64,000 nucleotides of DNA from contig NZ_CP054491.1 of NCBI RefSeq assembly GCF_013343005.1, positions 3,330,501 through 3,394,500 of the forward strand, written 5' to 3'. The stretch's first letter is position 1. Each line of letters begins with the position of its first letter. Both the position numbers and the translations under genes were made by a program. This document shows, piece by piece, positions 1 through 9,943 of the stretch. Under the pieces are notes generated by a model, which was not told the origin of the DNA, did not search any database, and saw nothing but the letters and a program-made list of their open reading frames with translations. The stretch is from Candidatus Reidiella endopervernicosa. GTDB lineage: Bacteria > Pseudomonadota > Gammaproteobacteria > GCF-013343005.

Positions 1-447
<447 letters not shown>

Positions 448-471
448 TTAAAGCGGTTAATGGTGTAGGGA

Positions 472-762
472 TTAACCCTCAACCACACCCATGATGTCCG
501 CCTCGGTCATCATCATCAGCTCTTCGCCGTCGACCTTGACTGCGGTGCCCGCATACTGGCCAAACAGAACCTTGTCGCCGACCTTCACGTCCATCTGACG
601 CACTTCGCCGTTCTCGAGGATCTTGCCCTTACCAGCAGCGATAACTTCACCCTGATTTGGCTTCTCGGTAGCGGAACCGGGTAGGACGATACCTGAAGCA
701 GTGGTGGTCTCCTCCTCCATACGGCGCACCAATACACGGTCATGTAGCGGACGAATATTCAT
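472..762 (-). CDS. groES: Co-chaperonin GroES
   Basis: This is the 10-kDa lid of the GroEL chamber. The 96-residue length is normal for the family. It starts [14 protein letters not shown], contains the mobile-loop region [12 protein letters not shown] that docks on GroEL, and ends with the typical [13 protein letters not shown] segment. It is the first gene of the groESL operon; the operator and a sigma70-like promoter lie 80-130 bp upstream. Confidence 0.98.
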   Translation of the reverse strand: MNIRPLHDRVLVRRMEEETTTASGIVLPGSATEKPNQGEVIAAGKGKILENGEVRQMDVKVGDKVLFGQYAGTAVKVDGEELMMMTEADIMGVVEG

Positions 763-838
763 TCAGAAACTCCTTAACTTATTGATTTAAGATCAAAAAA
801 TAAAACCGCATTACGGTTAATTACATATTCCTGGGGCG

Positions 839-865
839 TTAGCACTCACCCCGAGTGAGTGCTAA
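839..865 (-). promoter_or_regulatory. CIRCE operator (HrcA-binding inverted repeat)
   Basis: A perfect TTAGCACTC-N9-GAGTGCTAA inverted repeat matches the CIRCE consensus exactly. CIRCE is the binding site of the HrcA heat-shock repressor. It sits directly downstream of the -10 box of the groES promoter, so HrcA would block initiation until heat shock. hrcA itself is not in the window. Confidence 0.95.
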
Positions 866-892
866 TAATAGTGACGAAGAGGTGAAAATCAA
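865..892 (-). promoter_or_regulatory. groESL promoter (sigma70-like)
   Basis: On the minus strand, TTGATT at 892-887 and TATTAT at 870-865 are separated by 16 bp, a good sigma70 -35/-10 pair. The CIRCE repeat begins at the end of the -10 box. No convincing sigma32-type box was seen, so heat control here probably goes through HrcA. Confidence 0.6.
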
Positions 893-1000
893 GGGTCGTG
901 GGGTGAGATTTCTACTTCAGAGCTGCTTATTAGTGCTCAAAGAAGGGATTTTCGCTCTGACAAGCGGAGAAATGGAACCGAACTGGCAGATACTGACGAT

Positions 1001-1429
1001 TTAATCGCGCCAGAACTCGCCCTCAAGGGTGCGCGGACCATCACCGCTGCCGCCGCTCGGCGGGCGGGGACCACCGCGCTGCCTCAACATCCAACGAATC
1101 ACCACCTTACGCAGCGGTGGTACCAACATCAGAAAACCCAGACCATCACTGAGAAAACCGGGAATCAGCAACAACGCACCACCCAGCAGCAGCGCCACCC
1201 CCTCCAGCATCTCAAGCTCTGGGGTATCGCCACGCGCCATCGCCTCCTGTGCGCGCTGCAGGGTCTTGAAGCCCTGGTAACGCATCAATAGCAGTCCCAG
1301 CGCAGCTGTAAAGATGACCAGAAAGACGGTGGTGAAGGGGCCAATCAGACCACCCACACCGATCATCACGTAGAGCTCCAGCAGACCGATCAGGATCAGC
1401 GCAACAAAGGGGTACAGTAGGGTATTCAT
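1001..1429 (-). CDS. fxsA: FxsA family cytoplasmic membrane protein
   Basis: A small inner-membrane protein of 142 residues. FxsA was named in E. coli for suppressing F-plasmid exclusion of phage T7; its normal role is unclear. Three or four hydrophobic segments are visible (about residues 5-25, 27-47 and 75-103), with the family-typical LLLMRYQGFKTLQRAQ after the second and LLIPGFLSDGLGFLMLVPP in the last. The tail is Gly/Pro/Arg-rich. ATG at 1429 is preferred because a GGAAA Shine-Dalgarno lies just upstream; an in-frame TTG precedes it. In many gammaproteobacteria fxsA sits beside groES, as here. Confidence 0.88.
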   Translation of the reverse strand: MNTLLYPFVALILIGLLELYVMIGVGGLIGPFTTVFLVIFTAALGLLLMRYQGFKTLQRAQEAMARGDTPELEMLEGVALLLGGALLLIPGFLSDGLGFLMLVPPLRKVVIRWMLRQRGGPRPPSGGSGDGPRTLEGEFWRD

Positions 1430-1516
1430 CAATGTTTTCCATGCACCATTTGAGGCATTGTAACAGCCTGCAGAGCTATAATAACCCGCCGACGAGCTAC
1501 GGGACCGAACAATAAA

Positions 1517-1837
1517 ATGGATGATGCCAAACTACTGGTCTACTCCACCTGCCCCGACCGCAACTGCGCCGAACAGATTGCGCAGCAGCTGGTTGAGCTA
1601 CGTCTTGCTGCCTGTGTTTCGATTGCTCCCGGCCTCACCTCCATCTACCGTTGGAAGGAATTGGTTGAGCGAGACGAGGAGCTGCTGCTTATAATCAAGA
1701 CTTCAGAGAGAAGTTACTCTGCGCTCGAAACGAAGCTGAACGAACTCCATCCCTATGAACTTCCTGAGATCGTTGCCGTCCGAATCGAGAGGGGTCACCC
1801 CCAATACCTGAACTGGATCGACGAGAACCTGGATTAA
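1517..1837 (+). CDS. cutA: Divalent-cation tolerance protein CutA
   Basis: A small trimeric ferredoxin-fold protein of 106 residues, linked to copper tolerance in E. coli although its exact role is uncertain. Family features are the N-terminal LLVYSTCPDRNCAEQIAQ, the central ACVSIAPGLTSIYRWKELVERDEELLLIIKT (residues about 32-62) and the C-terminal HPYELPEIVA. It lies 5 bp before dsbD, and cutA-dsbD is a recurrent pair in gammaproteobacteria, so the two are probably co-transcribed. Confidence 0.95.
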   Translation: MDDAKLLVYSTCPDRNCAEQIAQQLVELRLAACVSIAPGLTSIYRWKELVERDEELLLIIKTSERSYSALETKLNELHPYELPEIVAVRIERGHPQYLNWIDENLD

Positions 1838-1841
1838 TACT

Positions 1842-4109
1842 ATGCATCGTAAACTGACCCGCTGGCTCACCACCCTGCTGATCACTCTGCCACTGCTCGC
1901 CTTCGCTGAAGAGGGGGAGCTGCTCGATCCGGAGCAGGCGTTCCAGTTAAGTGTCAGCGCAGCTGATGCAGAGACCCTTATTGCTGAATGGAAGATCGCC
2001 GAGGGTTACTACCTCTATCGCAAGCGCTTCAAATTCAGCACTGAGACAGGCGGCATCACGCTAGGTGAGATCAAATTTCCAGCGGGTGATGTTGAGCCCG
2101 ATCTCGACGGCAAACCGGTGGAGACCTATCGCGGCAGCGTTCGCATTGAGATTCCCGTCAGCCACTCCCAGAGCGGTCCGGTTGACCTGACCCTACTCAC
2201 CACCTCACAGGGCTGTGCTGATGTTGGCGTCTGTTATACCCCGGTCAACGAGAGCAAGCTGATTACCCTACCCGCAGCCGCTGCGCCCGAAAGCAGCAAC
2301 ACCTCATCCCCCTTCTCCAGCCTGAAAAAGCTGGGACAAAGCTTTGGACTCGGCGGCGAGGAGAGCGAATTTCTGCCGGTCGACGAGGCGTTTGCCTTCA
2401 GCGTCGACTCACCCGGTAACAATCAGCTGCTTATCAACTGGCGCGTCACTGAGGGCTATTACCTCTACCGCGACAAACTCCACTTCTCAATCAAGGGCGC
2501 CTCCACCGCCACCCTTGGCGAGGTCCAGCTACCCGCCGGCAAGGTAAAAAATGATGAGTTCTTTGGTCGCATGGAGATCTACCAGAAGAACTTCACCGCC
2601 ACCGCACCGGTTAGCTGGGAAGGCGAACCCACAGAGCAACTCACACTGGTGATCGGCTTTCAGGGCTGCGCCGAGAGCGGTCTCTGCTACCCACCTGAGG
2701 AGCGCGAGCAGTCGGTTACTATCACCGCCTCTGCAACGACCGCGTCTGCAGTGACAACCTCAGCTCCCGCCGCTGACGCACCACCACTGGCCGAGCAGGA
2801 CCGTATCGCCCAAATGCTGCAGAGTGGTAGCGTCTGGTTGATCCTGCTCGCCTTCTTCGGCTTCGGCCTGCTGCTCACCTTCACCCCCTGCGTACTGCCG
2901 ATGGTGCCGATCCTCTCCAGCATCATCGTCGGTCAGGGTGAGGACATCACCACCCGTCGCGCCTTCACCCTCTCGATCGCCTATGTAATCCCGATGGCCA
3001 TCACCTACGCCATCGCCGGTGTCATTGCCGGGATGTTTGGTGCCAACCTGCAGGCCGCCTTTCAGGACCCGTGGATTCTCGGCAGCTTCAGCCTGATCTT
3101 TGTCGCACTCGCCTTCTCAATGTTCGGTTTCTACGACCTGCAGATGCCCAGCGCAATTCAGAACAAACTCAACGCTATCAGCCACCGACAGGAGGGCGGC
3201 ACCATCATCGGCGTGGTGATCATGGGCTTCCTCTCGGCGTTGATCGTCGGCCCCTGCGTTGCCGCACCGCTGGCGGGCGCACTTATATATATAGGTCAGA
3301 GCGGTGATGCGCTGCTCGGTGGTGCCGCACTGTTTGCGATGGGACTCGGCATGGGTGTACCACTGCTCGCCATCGGCACCTCAGCCGGCAAGCTGCTGCC
3401 GCAGGCCGGCGGCTGGATGAATAACGTCAAGGCAGTATTTGGCGTAATGCTGCTAGCGATCGCGGTATGGATGCTCGAGCGCATTGTCCCCACTGCCGTC
3501 ACCATGATGCTCTGGGCCGCGCTACTGATCGGCTCAGCCATCTACCTCGGCGCCACCGAGCCGCTACCCTTCGAGGCGAGCGGCATGAAAAAATTCTGGA
3601 AGGGTTCTGGCGTGGTCATGATGGTCTACGGCGTGCTGCTGATGGTCGGGGCGGCATCCGGCGGTCAGGAGGTACTGCAACCACTACGCGGCCTCTCCTT
3701 TACCAGCGGCACAGCAGGCGCTGGCGCTGTGGCCGAAGCAGAACATCGTTTCAAGCAGATCAAGGGGATCGATGAACTTAACGCCGCAATCGCCGAGGCG
3801 AGCAGCCAGAACCGTCCGATGATGCTCGACTTCTATGCCGATTGGTGTATCTCCTGCAGAGAGCTTGAACGTTTCACCTTCTCCGATCCCAAGGTCGAAC
3901 AGACCCTGAAAACGGCGGTGCTGTTGCAGGCCGATGTGACCGATAACGATGCGACTGACAAGGCGTTACTCAAACATATGAGCGTGCCCGGCCTCCCCTC
4001 GATCCATTTCTTCGACCGAAATGGCGATGAGCTTCGCCCCTACCGTCTGGTCGGTGTTCTCGGTGCCGAGGCGTTCGCAGAGCATGCCAGTGCTGCCTTC
4101 AAGCCCTAG
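1842..4109 (+). CDS. dsbD: Thiol:disulfide interchange protein DsbD with duplicated N-terminal domain
   Basis: DsbD carries electrons from cytoplasmic thioredoxin across the inner membrane to periplasmic disulfide isomerases and cytochrome-c maturation factors. A signal peptide is followed by a first alpha domain with GCADVGVC (Cys near 125 and 131), then a second with GCAESGLC (near 275 and 281). The membrane domain of about eight helices carries FTPC (Cys ~350) and GPCVAAP (Cys ~471), and the C-terminal thioredoxin domain has WCISC (669/672). All redox pairs are intact. At 755 residues it is well over the usual ~570, explained by the extra alpha domain. Confidence 0.95.
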   Translation: MHRKLTRWLTTLLITLPLLAFAEEGELLDPEQAFQLSVSAADAETLIAEWKIAEGYYLYRKRFKFSTETGGITLGEIKFPAGDVEPDLDGKPVETYRGSVRIEIPVSHSQSGPVDLTLLTTSQGCADVGVCYTPVNESKLITLPAAAAPESSNTSSPFSSLKKLGQSFGLGGEESEFLPVDEAFAFSVDSPGNNQLLINWRVTEGYYLYRDKLHFSIKGASTATLGEVQLPAGKVKNDEFFGRMEIYQKNFTATAPVSWEGEPTEQLTLVIGFQGCAESGLCYPPEEREQSVTITASATTASAVTTSAPAADAPPLAEQDRIAQMLQSGSVWLILLAFFGFGLLLTFTPCVLPMVPILSSIIVGQGEDITTRRAFTLSIAYVIPMAITYAIAGVIAGMFGANLQAAFQDPWILGSFSLIFVALAFSMFGFYDLQMPSAIQNKLNAISHRQEGGTIIGVVIMGFLSALIVGPCVAAPLAGALIYIGQSGDALLGGAALFAMGLGMGVPLLAIGTSAGKLLPQAGGWMNNVKAVFGVMLLAIAVWMLERIVPTAVTMMLWAALLIGSAIYLGATEPLPFEASGMKKFWKGSGVVMMVYGVLLMVGAASGGQEVLQPLRGLSFTSGTAGAGAVAEAEHRFKQIKGIDELNAAIAEASSQNRPMMLDFYADWCISCRELERFTFSDPKVEQTLKTAVLLQADVTDNDATDKALLKHMSVPGLPSIHFFDRNGDELRPYRLVGVLGAEAFAEHASAAFKP

Positions 4110-4328
4110 ACCTACCATCGGAGCAGACCCGGCAAATTTGATGCCATCTGCTCCGATCTCCACAGAACAAGTAATCTTCTCGTAATCATATGGACAACTC
4201 CGTCCAATTTGGGCAAAATGCGCCTGACGCTGACAGCCTTGTCAGCCGTTGAACAAGTTCTAAGAAAATCGGTGCGGTTAGCAACAAAATCGCCCAATAA
4301 TTAACGTCGCAAAGGCGTTGGGGGAAAA

Positions 4329-4769
4329 ATGGCTCGTCTGCTGCTCCTGAACGGCCCAAATCTCAATCTGCTCGGTACCCGTGAACCCGATCACTACGGT
4401 GCAATGGACCTTGCAAGCATTACCGAGAGCCTGACCGAGATGGCTGGCGAAGCGGGCTATGAGCTCGATAGCTTCCAGAGCAATGCTGAACATGAACTGG
4501 TAGAGCGCGTCCATCAGGCCCGCCTGGAGGAGGTTGAGTTCATCATCATCAACCCGGCCGCCTTTACCCATACCAGTGTTGCACTGCGTGATGCGCTGCT
4601 GGGCGTCTCGATTCCCTTTATCGAGATTCACCTCTCCAACGTTTTCGCTCGCGAATCGTTTCGACATAAATCCTATTTTTCTGATGTCGCCATTGGCGTT
4701 ATCAGCGGTCTCGGGGCTATGGGGTACAAGCTGGCGCTACTCGCCGCACTCGACCACCTCTCCGAGTAA
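4329..4769 (+). CDS. aroQ: Type II 3-dehydroquinate dehydratase
   Basis: This enzyme converts 3-dehydroquinate to 3-dehydroshikimate, the third step of the shikimate pathway. The 146-residue protein starts with [16 protein letters not shown], the substrate-binding N-terminus with the catalytic Tyr in the nearby HYG. It also has [18 protein letters not shown] (about 77-94) and the HLSN motif (about 102-105), all type II hallmarks. It precedes accB and accC, a common gammaproteobacterial order. The 219 bp upstream of it show no gene. Confidence 0.96.
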   Translation: MARLLLLNGPNLNLLGTREPDHYGAMDLASITESLTEMAGEAGYELDSFQSNAEHELVERVHQARLEEVEFIIINPAAFTHTSVALRDALLGVSIPFIEIHLSNVFARESFRHKSYFSDVAIGVISGLGAMGYKLALLAALDHLSE

Positions 4770-4799
4770 TCACCACCACAAACATATACAGGTCTGAAC

Positions 4800-5264
4800 A
4801 TGGACATTCGAAAAGTAAAAAAATTGATAGAATTGCTGGAAGAGTCCGGCATCGCTGAGATTGAAATTCACGAGGGTGAAGAGTCGGTACGTATCAGCCG
4901 TCACTCACAGGGCGCACCTGTCGCTATGCCCGCGATGGCAATGCCTGCAGCGGCTCCTGTAGCCGCACCAGCGGCGGCTCCAGCAGCTGCAGCTGCCGAG
5001 CCGGAAGCGAGTGGAGACGCCATCCCTGCTGGACATCAGGTCACCTCGCCGATGGTCGGCACCATGTACCGCTCATCCTCCCCAAGCGCCAAGTCGTTTG
5101 TCGAGGTGGGTGATTCAGTCGCTGCCGGCGATACGCTCTGCATCATTGAGGCGATGAAAATGTTCAACCAGATCGAGTCTGACAAGGCGGGCACCGTCAA
5201 GGCGATCCTGGTTGAAAATGGCACGCCGGTCGAGTTTGGCCAGCCGCTCTTCGTTATCGAATAA
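4800..5264 (+). CDS. accB: Biotin carboxyl carrier protein of acetyl-CoA carboxylase
   Basis: AccB carries biotin between the biotin carboxylase and carboxyltransferase parts of acetyl-CoA carboxylase, the first step of fatty-acid synthesis. Of its 154 residues, the N-terminus ([18 protein letters not shown]) is the family start, followed by a Pro/Ala linker (about 40-65) and the biotinyl domain with [10 protein letters not shown], where the Lys is biotinylated. It is 30 bp upstream of accC and surely in the same operon. Confidence 0.97.
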   Translation: MDIRKVKKLIELLEESGIAEIEIHEGEESVRISRHSQGAPVAMPAMAMPAAAPVAAPAAAPAAAAAEPEASGDAIPAGHQVTSPMVGTMYRSSSPSAKSFVEVGDSVAAGDTLCIIEAMKMFNQIESDKAGTVKAILVENGTPVEFGQPLFVIE

Positions 5265-5294
5265 TCGATTCGCCCTACCTATACGGATTCGAAC

Positions 5295-6635
5295 ATGCTG
5301 GATAAAGTAGTTATTGCCAACCGCGGGGAGATCGCCCTGCGAATCCTGCGCGCCTGCCGCGAGATGGGCATCAAGACCGTTGCCGTCCACTCCACCGCAG
5401 ATCGCGACCTGAAACACGTACGCCTTGCCGACGAATCGGTCTGCATCGGCCCACCACCCTCGGCCCAGAGCTATCTCAACATCCCGGCGCTGATCAGCGC
5501 CGCCGAGGTCACCGACTCTGTCGGCATCCACCCCGGTTACGGTTTCCTCTCTGAGAATGCTGACTTTGCCGAGCGTGTTGAGCAGAGCGGCTTCACCTTC
5601 ATCGGACCGCGTGCCGCGACTATTCGCGTGATGGGCGACAAGGTCTGTGCCATTCGTGAGATGAAAAAGGCCGGCGTACCCTGCGTACCCGGCTCGGATG
5701 GCCCGCTCGGTGAAGATGATGCTGAGAACATTCGTATCGCCAAGAAGATCGGCTACCCGATCATCATCAAGGCCTCCGGTGGCGGCGGTGGTCGCGGCAT
5801 GCGCGTGGTCCACAGCGAAGCGGCACTGCTCAATGCCATCGCCATGACCAAGTCCGAAGCGGGATCGTTCTTCGGTAACGATGAGGTCTACATGGAGAAG
5901 TATCTGGAGCATCCACGTCACGTGGAGATTCAGGTGCTTGCCGACGAGCATGGCAACGCCATTCATCTGGGAGAGCGCGACTGCTCGATGCAGCGCCGTA
6001 ATCAGAAGGTCGTCGAGGAGGCACCTGCTCCCGGTATCAGCGAGGAGCTACGCGCCGAGATCGGTGAACGTTGCGCCAAGGCGTGTATTGATATCGGCTA
6101 TCGCGGTGCCGGCACCTTCGAGTTCCTTTACGAAAACGGTGAGTTCTACTTCATCGAAATGAACACCCGCGTACAGGTTGAGCATCCCGTCACCGAGATG
6201 ATCACCGGCGTAGATATCGTCAAGGAGCAGCTGCTAATCGCTGCCGGCGAACCACTCTCCTATCAACAGAGCGATATCAAGGTGCGTGGCCATGCAGTCG
6301 AGTGTCGTATCAACGCTGAGGATCCAGAGACCTTCATGCCTTCACCCGGCAAGATCGCCCTCTACCACCCACCCGGTGGCCCCGGCATCCGTGTCGACTC
6401 ACACATATACACCGGATACACCGTACCTCCGCACTACGATTCGATGATCGGTAAGCTGATCTCTTACGGAGACTCACGTGAGATCGCCTTCAACCGGATG
6501 CAGAACGCTCTGGCGGAGCTGGTGATCGACGGCATCAAGCACAATGGTCCGCTGCACCAGGAGATCCTCTCCGATGCAGCCTTCCAGGCGGGTGGTACCG
6601 ACATCCACTACCTGGAGAAGAAGCTGGGGCTCTGA
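5295..6635 (+). CDS. accC: Biotin carboxylase subunit of acetyl-CoA carboxylase
   Basis: AccC carboxylates the biotin on AccB using ATP and bicarbonate. The 446-residue length is standard. The N-terminal Rossmann-like domain starts [22 protein letters not shown], the glycine-rich ATP lid is [14 protein letters not shown] (about 160-173), and the metal/ATP region includes [16 protein letters not shown] (about 286-301). A Rho-independent terminator follows 25 bp after the stop, closing the aroQ-accBC unit. Confidence 0.98.
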   Translation: MLDKVVIANRGEIALRILRACREMGIKTVAVHSTADRDLKHVRLADESVCIGPPPSAQSYLNIPALISAAEVTDSVGIHPGYGFLSENADFAERVEQSGFTFIGPRAATIRVMGDKVCAIREMKKAGVPCVPGSDGPLGEDDAENIRIAKKIGYPIIIKASGGGGGRGMRVVHSEAALLNAIAMTKSEAGSFFGNDEVYMEKYLEHPRHVEIQVLADEHGNAIHLGERDCSMQRRNQKVVEEAPAPGISEELRAEIGERCAKACIDIGYRGAGTFEFLYENGEFYFIEMNTRVQVEHPVTEMITGVDIVKEQLLIAAGEPLSYQQSDIKVRGHAVECRINAEDPETFMPSPGKIALYHPPGGPGIRVDSHIYTGYTVPPHYDSMIGKLISYGDSREIAFNRMQNALAELVIDGIKHNGPLHQEILSDAAFQAGGTDIHYLEKKLGL

Positions 6636-6658
6636 TCACCACCCCCTGCTCGTTAGCT

Positions 6659-6690
6659 TAAAGGCCGCCACACTGTGGCGGCCTTTTCAT
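6659..6690 (+). terminator. Rho-independent terminator after accC
   Basis: A strong hairpin, AAGGCCGCCACA / TGTGGCGGCCTT, is followed by TTTTC. It lies 24 bp after the accC stop and ends just before prmA. Confidence 0.9.
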
Positions 6691-6707
6691 TTTGAGCGAT
6701 AGAGAAT

Positions 6708-7589
6708 ATGGACTGGATTCAAATCACCTTCGAGAGCAGTGCTAAAGATGCAGAGCGACTCTCCGAGACACTCAGTGAACTCGATGCCGCATCGGTCTCC
6801 TTGAAGGATAGTGGCGATCAACCGATCTTCGAACCGGAGCTCGGCACCGAACCGCTCTGGGGCGACACACAGGTCGTGGCACTCTTTCCCGGGTCGATCG
6901 ACCTGGATGCCCTGATGAAAGAGCTGAGCCATCGCATCAGACCGATCAAGCTACCGCCGTGGAAACAGGAGCCACTTGAGGAGCGTGACTGGACCCGCGA
7001 GTGGATGACCGACTTCAAACCAATTCAGTTTGGTGAGCGCATCTGGGTGGTGCCGAGTTGGCACGAACCACCCGAGCCCGAAGCGATAAACATCATGCTC
7101 GATCCCGGACTCGCCTTCGGCAGCGGCACCCATCCAACCACAGCACTCTGCCTGGAGTGGCTCGACGGGCTCGATCTCCACGATAAACAGGTTATCGACT
7201 ACGGCTGTGGCTCCGGCATCCTTGCCATCGCTGCGGCCAAGCTGGGCGCCAGGGCAGCACTGGGAATCGACATCGACCCGCAGGCACTTACCGCGACTCG
7301 CGACAACGCCGAACAAAATGGTGTTGCAGAAAAGATCAACGTCGCACTACCCGAGAATGCCCCCGAATTTGAAACCGAGGTCGTGGTGGCCAACATTCTG
7401 GCCGGGCCTCTGGTCGAGCTGGCACCCCAGCTCTCGGCACTGCTGCCAGCCGGTGGTCAGATTGGTCTCTCTGGCATCCTTGAGGAGCAGGCCAAGATGG
7501 TACGTGATGCCTACCTGCCCTTCTTCGCAATGGCAGAGCCTGTGGTTCGAGACGACTGGGTTCGCCTCAGTGGTGTACGACTCGATTGA
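6708..7589 (+). CDS. prmA: Ribosomal protein L11 methyltransferase
   Basis: PrmA methylates ribosomal protein L11 using S-adenosylmethionine. The 293-residue protein has the PrmA N-terminal domain (MDWIQITFESSAKDAERLSETL) and the SAM domain with DPGLAFGSGTHPTT (about 131-144), the motif I stretch VIDYGCGSGILAIAAAKLGA and the catalytic-region VVANILAGPLVELAP. prmA leads into the DUF3426 gene and dusB-fis, the usual gammaproteobacterial order. Confidence 0.97.
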   Translation: MDWIQITFESSAKDAERLSETLSELDAASVSLKDSGDQPIFEPELGTEPLWGDTQVVALFPGSIDLDALMKELSHRIRPIKLPPWKQEPLEERDWTREWMTDFKPIQFGERIWVVPSWHEPPEPEAINIMLDPGLAFGSGTHPTTALCLEWLDGLDLHDKQVIDYGCGSGILAIAAAKLGARAALGIDIDPQALTATRDNAEQNGVAEKINVALPENAPEFETEVVVANILAGPLVELAPQLSALLPAGGQIGLSGILEEQAKMVRDAYLPFFAMAEPVVRDDWVRLSGVRLD

Positions 7590-7665
7590 TTGTCCATCGG
7601 CTTAAATATCGGCTAGAGTTGACCGATAACAATAACCGCTAAAACGGAATACAGACGCGACGCCC

Positions 7666-8502
7666 ATGTATACACAGTGCCCCGAATGCCAAACCATCTT
7701 TGAAGTAAGTGATGCCGACCTCGCGGTCGCCTCTGGAAAGGTACGCTGTGGTAGCTGCAATCAGGTCTTCAAGGCGGACGAACATCTGATGGAGCAGTTA
7801 CCCGAGCCGACACCTGTCGCGATCGAAGAGGATATCGTCGACCTCTCCACGCCAACAGCGGCCATAGATGAACCCGAAATCTTAGAGATCCCTGACACCC
7901 CTGCTGAGGCTGCACCCCAACCTGCAGCCGAAGATTTTGCCAAGGTGCTGGCCGAAACTGAGCTGGAGAAGGAACAACAAGAGGCGGCAGCCGCGCAAAA
8001 GTCAGCCACCAAGGTAAAACACAGTGGCGGCCTGCTCTCCACACTAGCCTGGAGCTTCGCCTCACTCTTGCTGATTAGCGCCCTGCTTCTACAGGGGCTC
8101 TACGTGCTACGCGTCGAGCTCTCTCAAATCGCCTTTCTGGCCGAACCGATCGAGATGCTCTGCGACACACTCGATTGTGAGATTCCGGAGCGTCGCGATC
8201 TGCAGCGCATTGAGGTCGTCGAGCGCGATGTACGCAGCCACCCTGACAATGCCAAGGCACTACTGATTTCAGCCAAACTGGTCAGCACCGCCGAGTTCAC
8301 CCAACCCTACCCGACACTGCGCCTCTCACTTGCCAACATCAACGGCCAGACCACCGCAGCACGCGATTTTCAGCCTTGGGAGTATATTGCAGATGAGACT
8401 GACCTCGATGAGGGGATGGCCGCCAACACCCCCACCACGGTCCGACTCGAAGTGATCGATCCCGGCAGCGATGCCGCCTCATTCCAGATCGAGTTGCTCT
8501 AA
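7666..8502 (+). CDS. Zinc-ribbon and DUF3426 domain membrane protein
   Basis: A 278-residue protein of unknown function, common next to prmA. The N-terminal 36 residues form an MJ0042-type zinc ribbon with two CxxC knuckles (CPEC and CGSC). An acidic, Pro/Glu-rich linker (about 45-110) leads to one membrane helix (about 128-148) and a C-terminal DUF3426 domain that should lie outside the cytoplasm (LISAKLVSTAEFTQPYPTLRLSL). The arrangement suggests a cytoplasmic metal-bound head tethered to the inner membrane; no function is proposed. Confidence 0.85.
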   Translation: MYTQCPECQTIFEVSDADLAVASGKVRCGSCNQVFKADEHLMEQLPEPTPVAIEEDIVDLSTPTAAIDEPEILEIPDTPAEAAPQPAAEDFAKVLAETELEKEQQEAAAAQKSATKVKHSGGLLSTLAWSFASLLLISALLLQGLYVLRVELSQIAFLAEPIEMLCDTLDCEIPERRDLQRIEVVERDVRSHPDNAKALLISAKLVSTAEFTQPYPTLRLSLANINGQTTAARDFQPWEYIADETDLDEGMAANTPTTVRLEVIDPGSDAASFQIELL

Positions 8503-8588
8503 CCCGCCACACTCTCTTTCAGCCACCCCACTTTGGGGTTATGATACTGCGTTCGCTCCACCGCCCGAACGGGCGTCAAGACACGAAG

Positions 8589-9584
8589 ATGGCGATGCAG
8601 ATCGGACCCTACAAACTACGCAATAGACTTATTCTGGCACCAATGGCTGGCATCACTGACCAGCCTTTCCGTCAGCTCTGCCGTGAGCTGGGCGCGGGTA
8701 TGGCCGTCTCCGAAATGGTCTCCTCCAACTCGCTGCTCTGGGGCAGCAAGAAGACCCAGCGCCGCGCCAACCACGATGGCGAATCAGAGCCGCGCTCGGT
8801 ACAGATCATGGGCGCCGACCCAAAGATGATGGCCGATGCGGCACGCTATAACGCCGACAACGGCGCACAGATTATCGATATCAATATGGGTTGCCCAGCA
8901 AAAAAGGTCTGCAACGTCCAGGCGGGCTCCGCCCTGCTCAGAGATGAGCTACTGGTCGGCAAGATTCTGGAGAGCGTGGTCAACGCCGTTCCTAATCTTC
9001 CCGTCACGCTCAAGATTCGCACCGGCTGGGATCGCGATAGCCGTAACGGCGTATCAATCGCCAGGATCGCCGAGAGCGCAGGCATCCAGGCACTGGCGGT
9101 CCACGGCCGCACCCGCGCCGATGCCTATCGTGGTGATGCCGAGTACGAGACAATCGCCGCCATCAAATCAGAGATCGCTATACCGGTCACAGCAAACGGC
9201 GACATCACCACCCCTGAGAAGGCCAAGTTTGTGCTGGAACAGACCGGTGCCGATGCGGTGATGATCGGTCGTGCCGCTCAGGGGCGCCCCTGGATCTTCC
9301 GCGAGATTGAGCACTATCTGACGACCGGCGAAAAACTACCCGATCCGGCTGTCGACGAGATTCGCGACATTCTGCTGGGTCATCTCGAAAACCTCTACCA
9401 CTTCTATGGTGAGTACACCGGTGTACGTATGGCGCGCAAACATATCGCCTGGTACAGCAAGGGGCAGCGCAACGGCGCACAGTTCCGCAACGAGATGAAT
9501 CACACTGAGACGATCGATGAGCAGCTACGGATCACTCGGGAATTTTTTCAACAACTCAGTGACGAGCAGGGAATTGCCGCATGA
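8589..9584 (+). CDS. dusB: tRNA-dihydrouridine synthase B
   Basis: DusB is an FMN enzyme that reduces uridine to dihydrouridine in the tRNA D-loop. Family features are LILAPMAGITDQPFRQLC, MVSSNSLLWGS, the QIIDINMGCPAKKV segment with the catalytic Cys, GADAVMIGRAAQGRPWIF for the FMN phosphate and ARKHIAWYSKG. The reading frame is open from 8541, but homologues start near MQIGPYKLRN, so ATG 8589 (or 8595) is preferred. Its stop overlaps the fis start; dusB-fis is a classic translationally coupled operon. Confidence 0.96.
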   Translation: MAMQIGPYKLRNRLILAPMAGITDQPFRQLCRELGAGMAVSEMVSSNSLLWGSKKTQRRANHDGESEPRSVQIMGADPKMMADAARYNADNGAQIIDINMGCPAKKVCNVQAGSALLRDELLVGKILESVVNAVPNLPVTLKIRTGWDRDSRNGVSIARIAESAGIQALAVHGRTRADAYRGDAEYETIAAIKSEIAIPVTANGDITTPEKAKFVLEQTGADAVMIGRAAQGRPWIFREIEHYLTTGEKLPDPAVDEIRDILLGHLENLYHFYGEYTGVRMARKHIAWYSKGQRNGAQFRNEMNHTETIDEQLRITREFFQQLSDEQGIAA

Positions 9585-9838
9585 GCAGTGTAAAACAGAA
9601 AAAGAGCGCCAAACCTCTGCGTGAGAGCGTTCGATCGGCACTCGAACTCTATTTTATGGACCTCAACGGCCATCAGCCTGAGGACCTCTATCGCATGGTA
9701 ATGGGCGAGGTAGAACATCCACTGCTCGAGACCGTGATGATCTATGCGCAGGGCAATCAGACCCGCGCCGCCGAGATCCTCGGCATCAATCGCAGCACCC
9801 TGAGAAAGAAGCTCAAAGAGCACAACCTGGACAGATAA
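9581..9838 (+). CDS. fis: DNA-binding protein Fis
   Basis: Fis is a nucleoid protein that bends DNA and activates rRNA and other growth-linked promoters. The 85-residue protein ends in the conserved helix-turn-helix NQTRAAEILGINRSTLRKKL, almost identical across gammaproteobacteria. Its ATG overlaps the dusB stop by 4 bp (ATGA type). Confidence 0.97.
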   Translation: MSSVKQKKSAKPLRESVRSALELYFMDLNGHQPEDLYRMVMGEVEHPLLETVMIYAQGNQTRAAEILGINRSTLRKKLKEHNLDR

Positions 9839-9943
9839 ACCATTTCACGGCTGGAGCATAGCGCCTACCGTAGCGAGCCTCTCCGGGCCGAATGAGCCCC
9901 GCGCTTGCGGCAACATCTTTACATAAATTTAGAAGGATCCATC

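Noticed and set aside
5115-5966. 283-codon open frame on the minus strand across accB/accC
   Set aside because: Antisense to two textbook genes; no motif.
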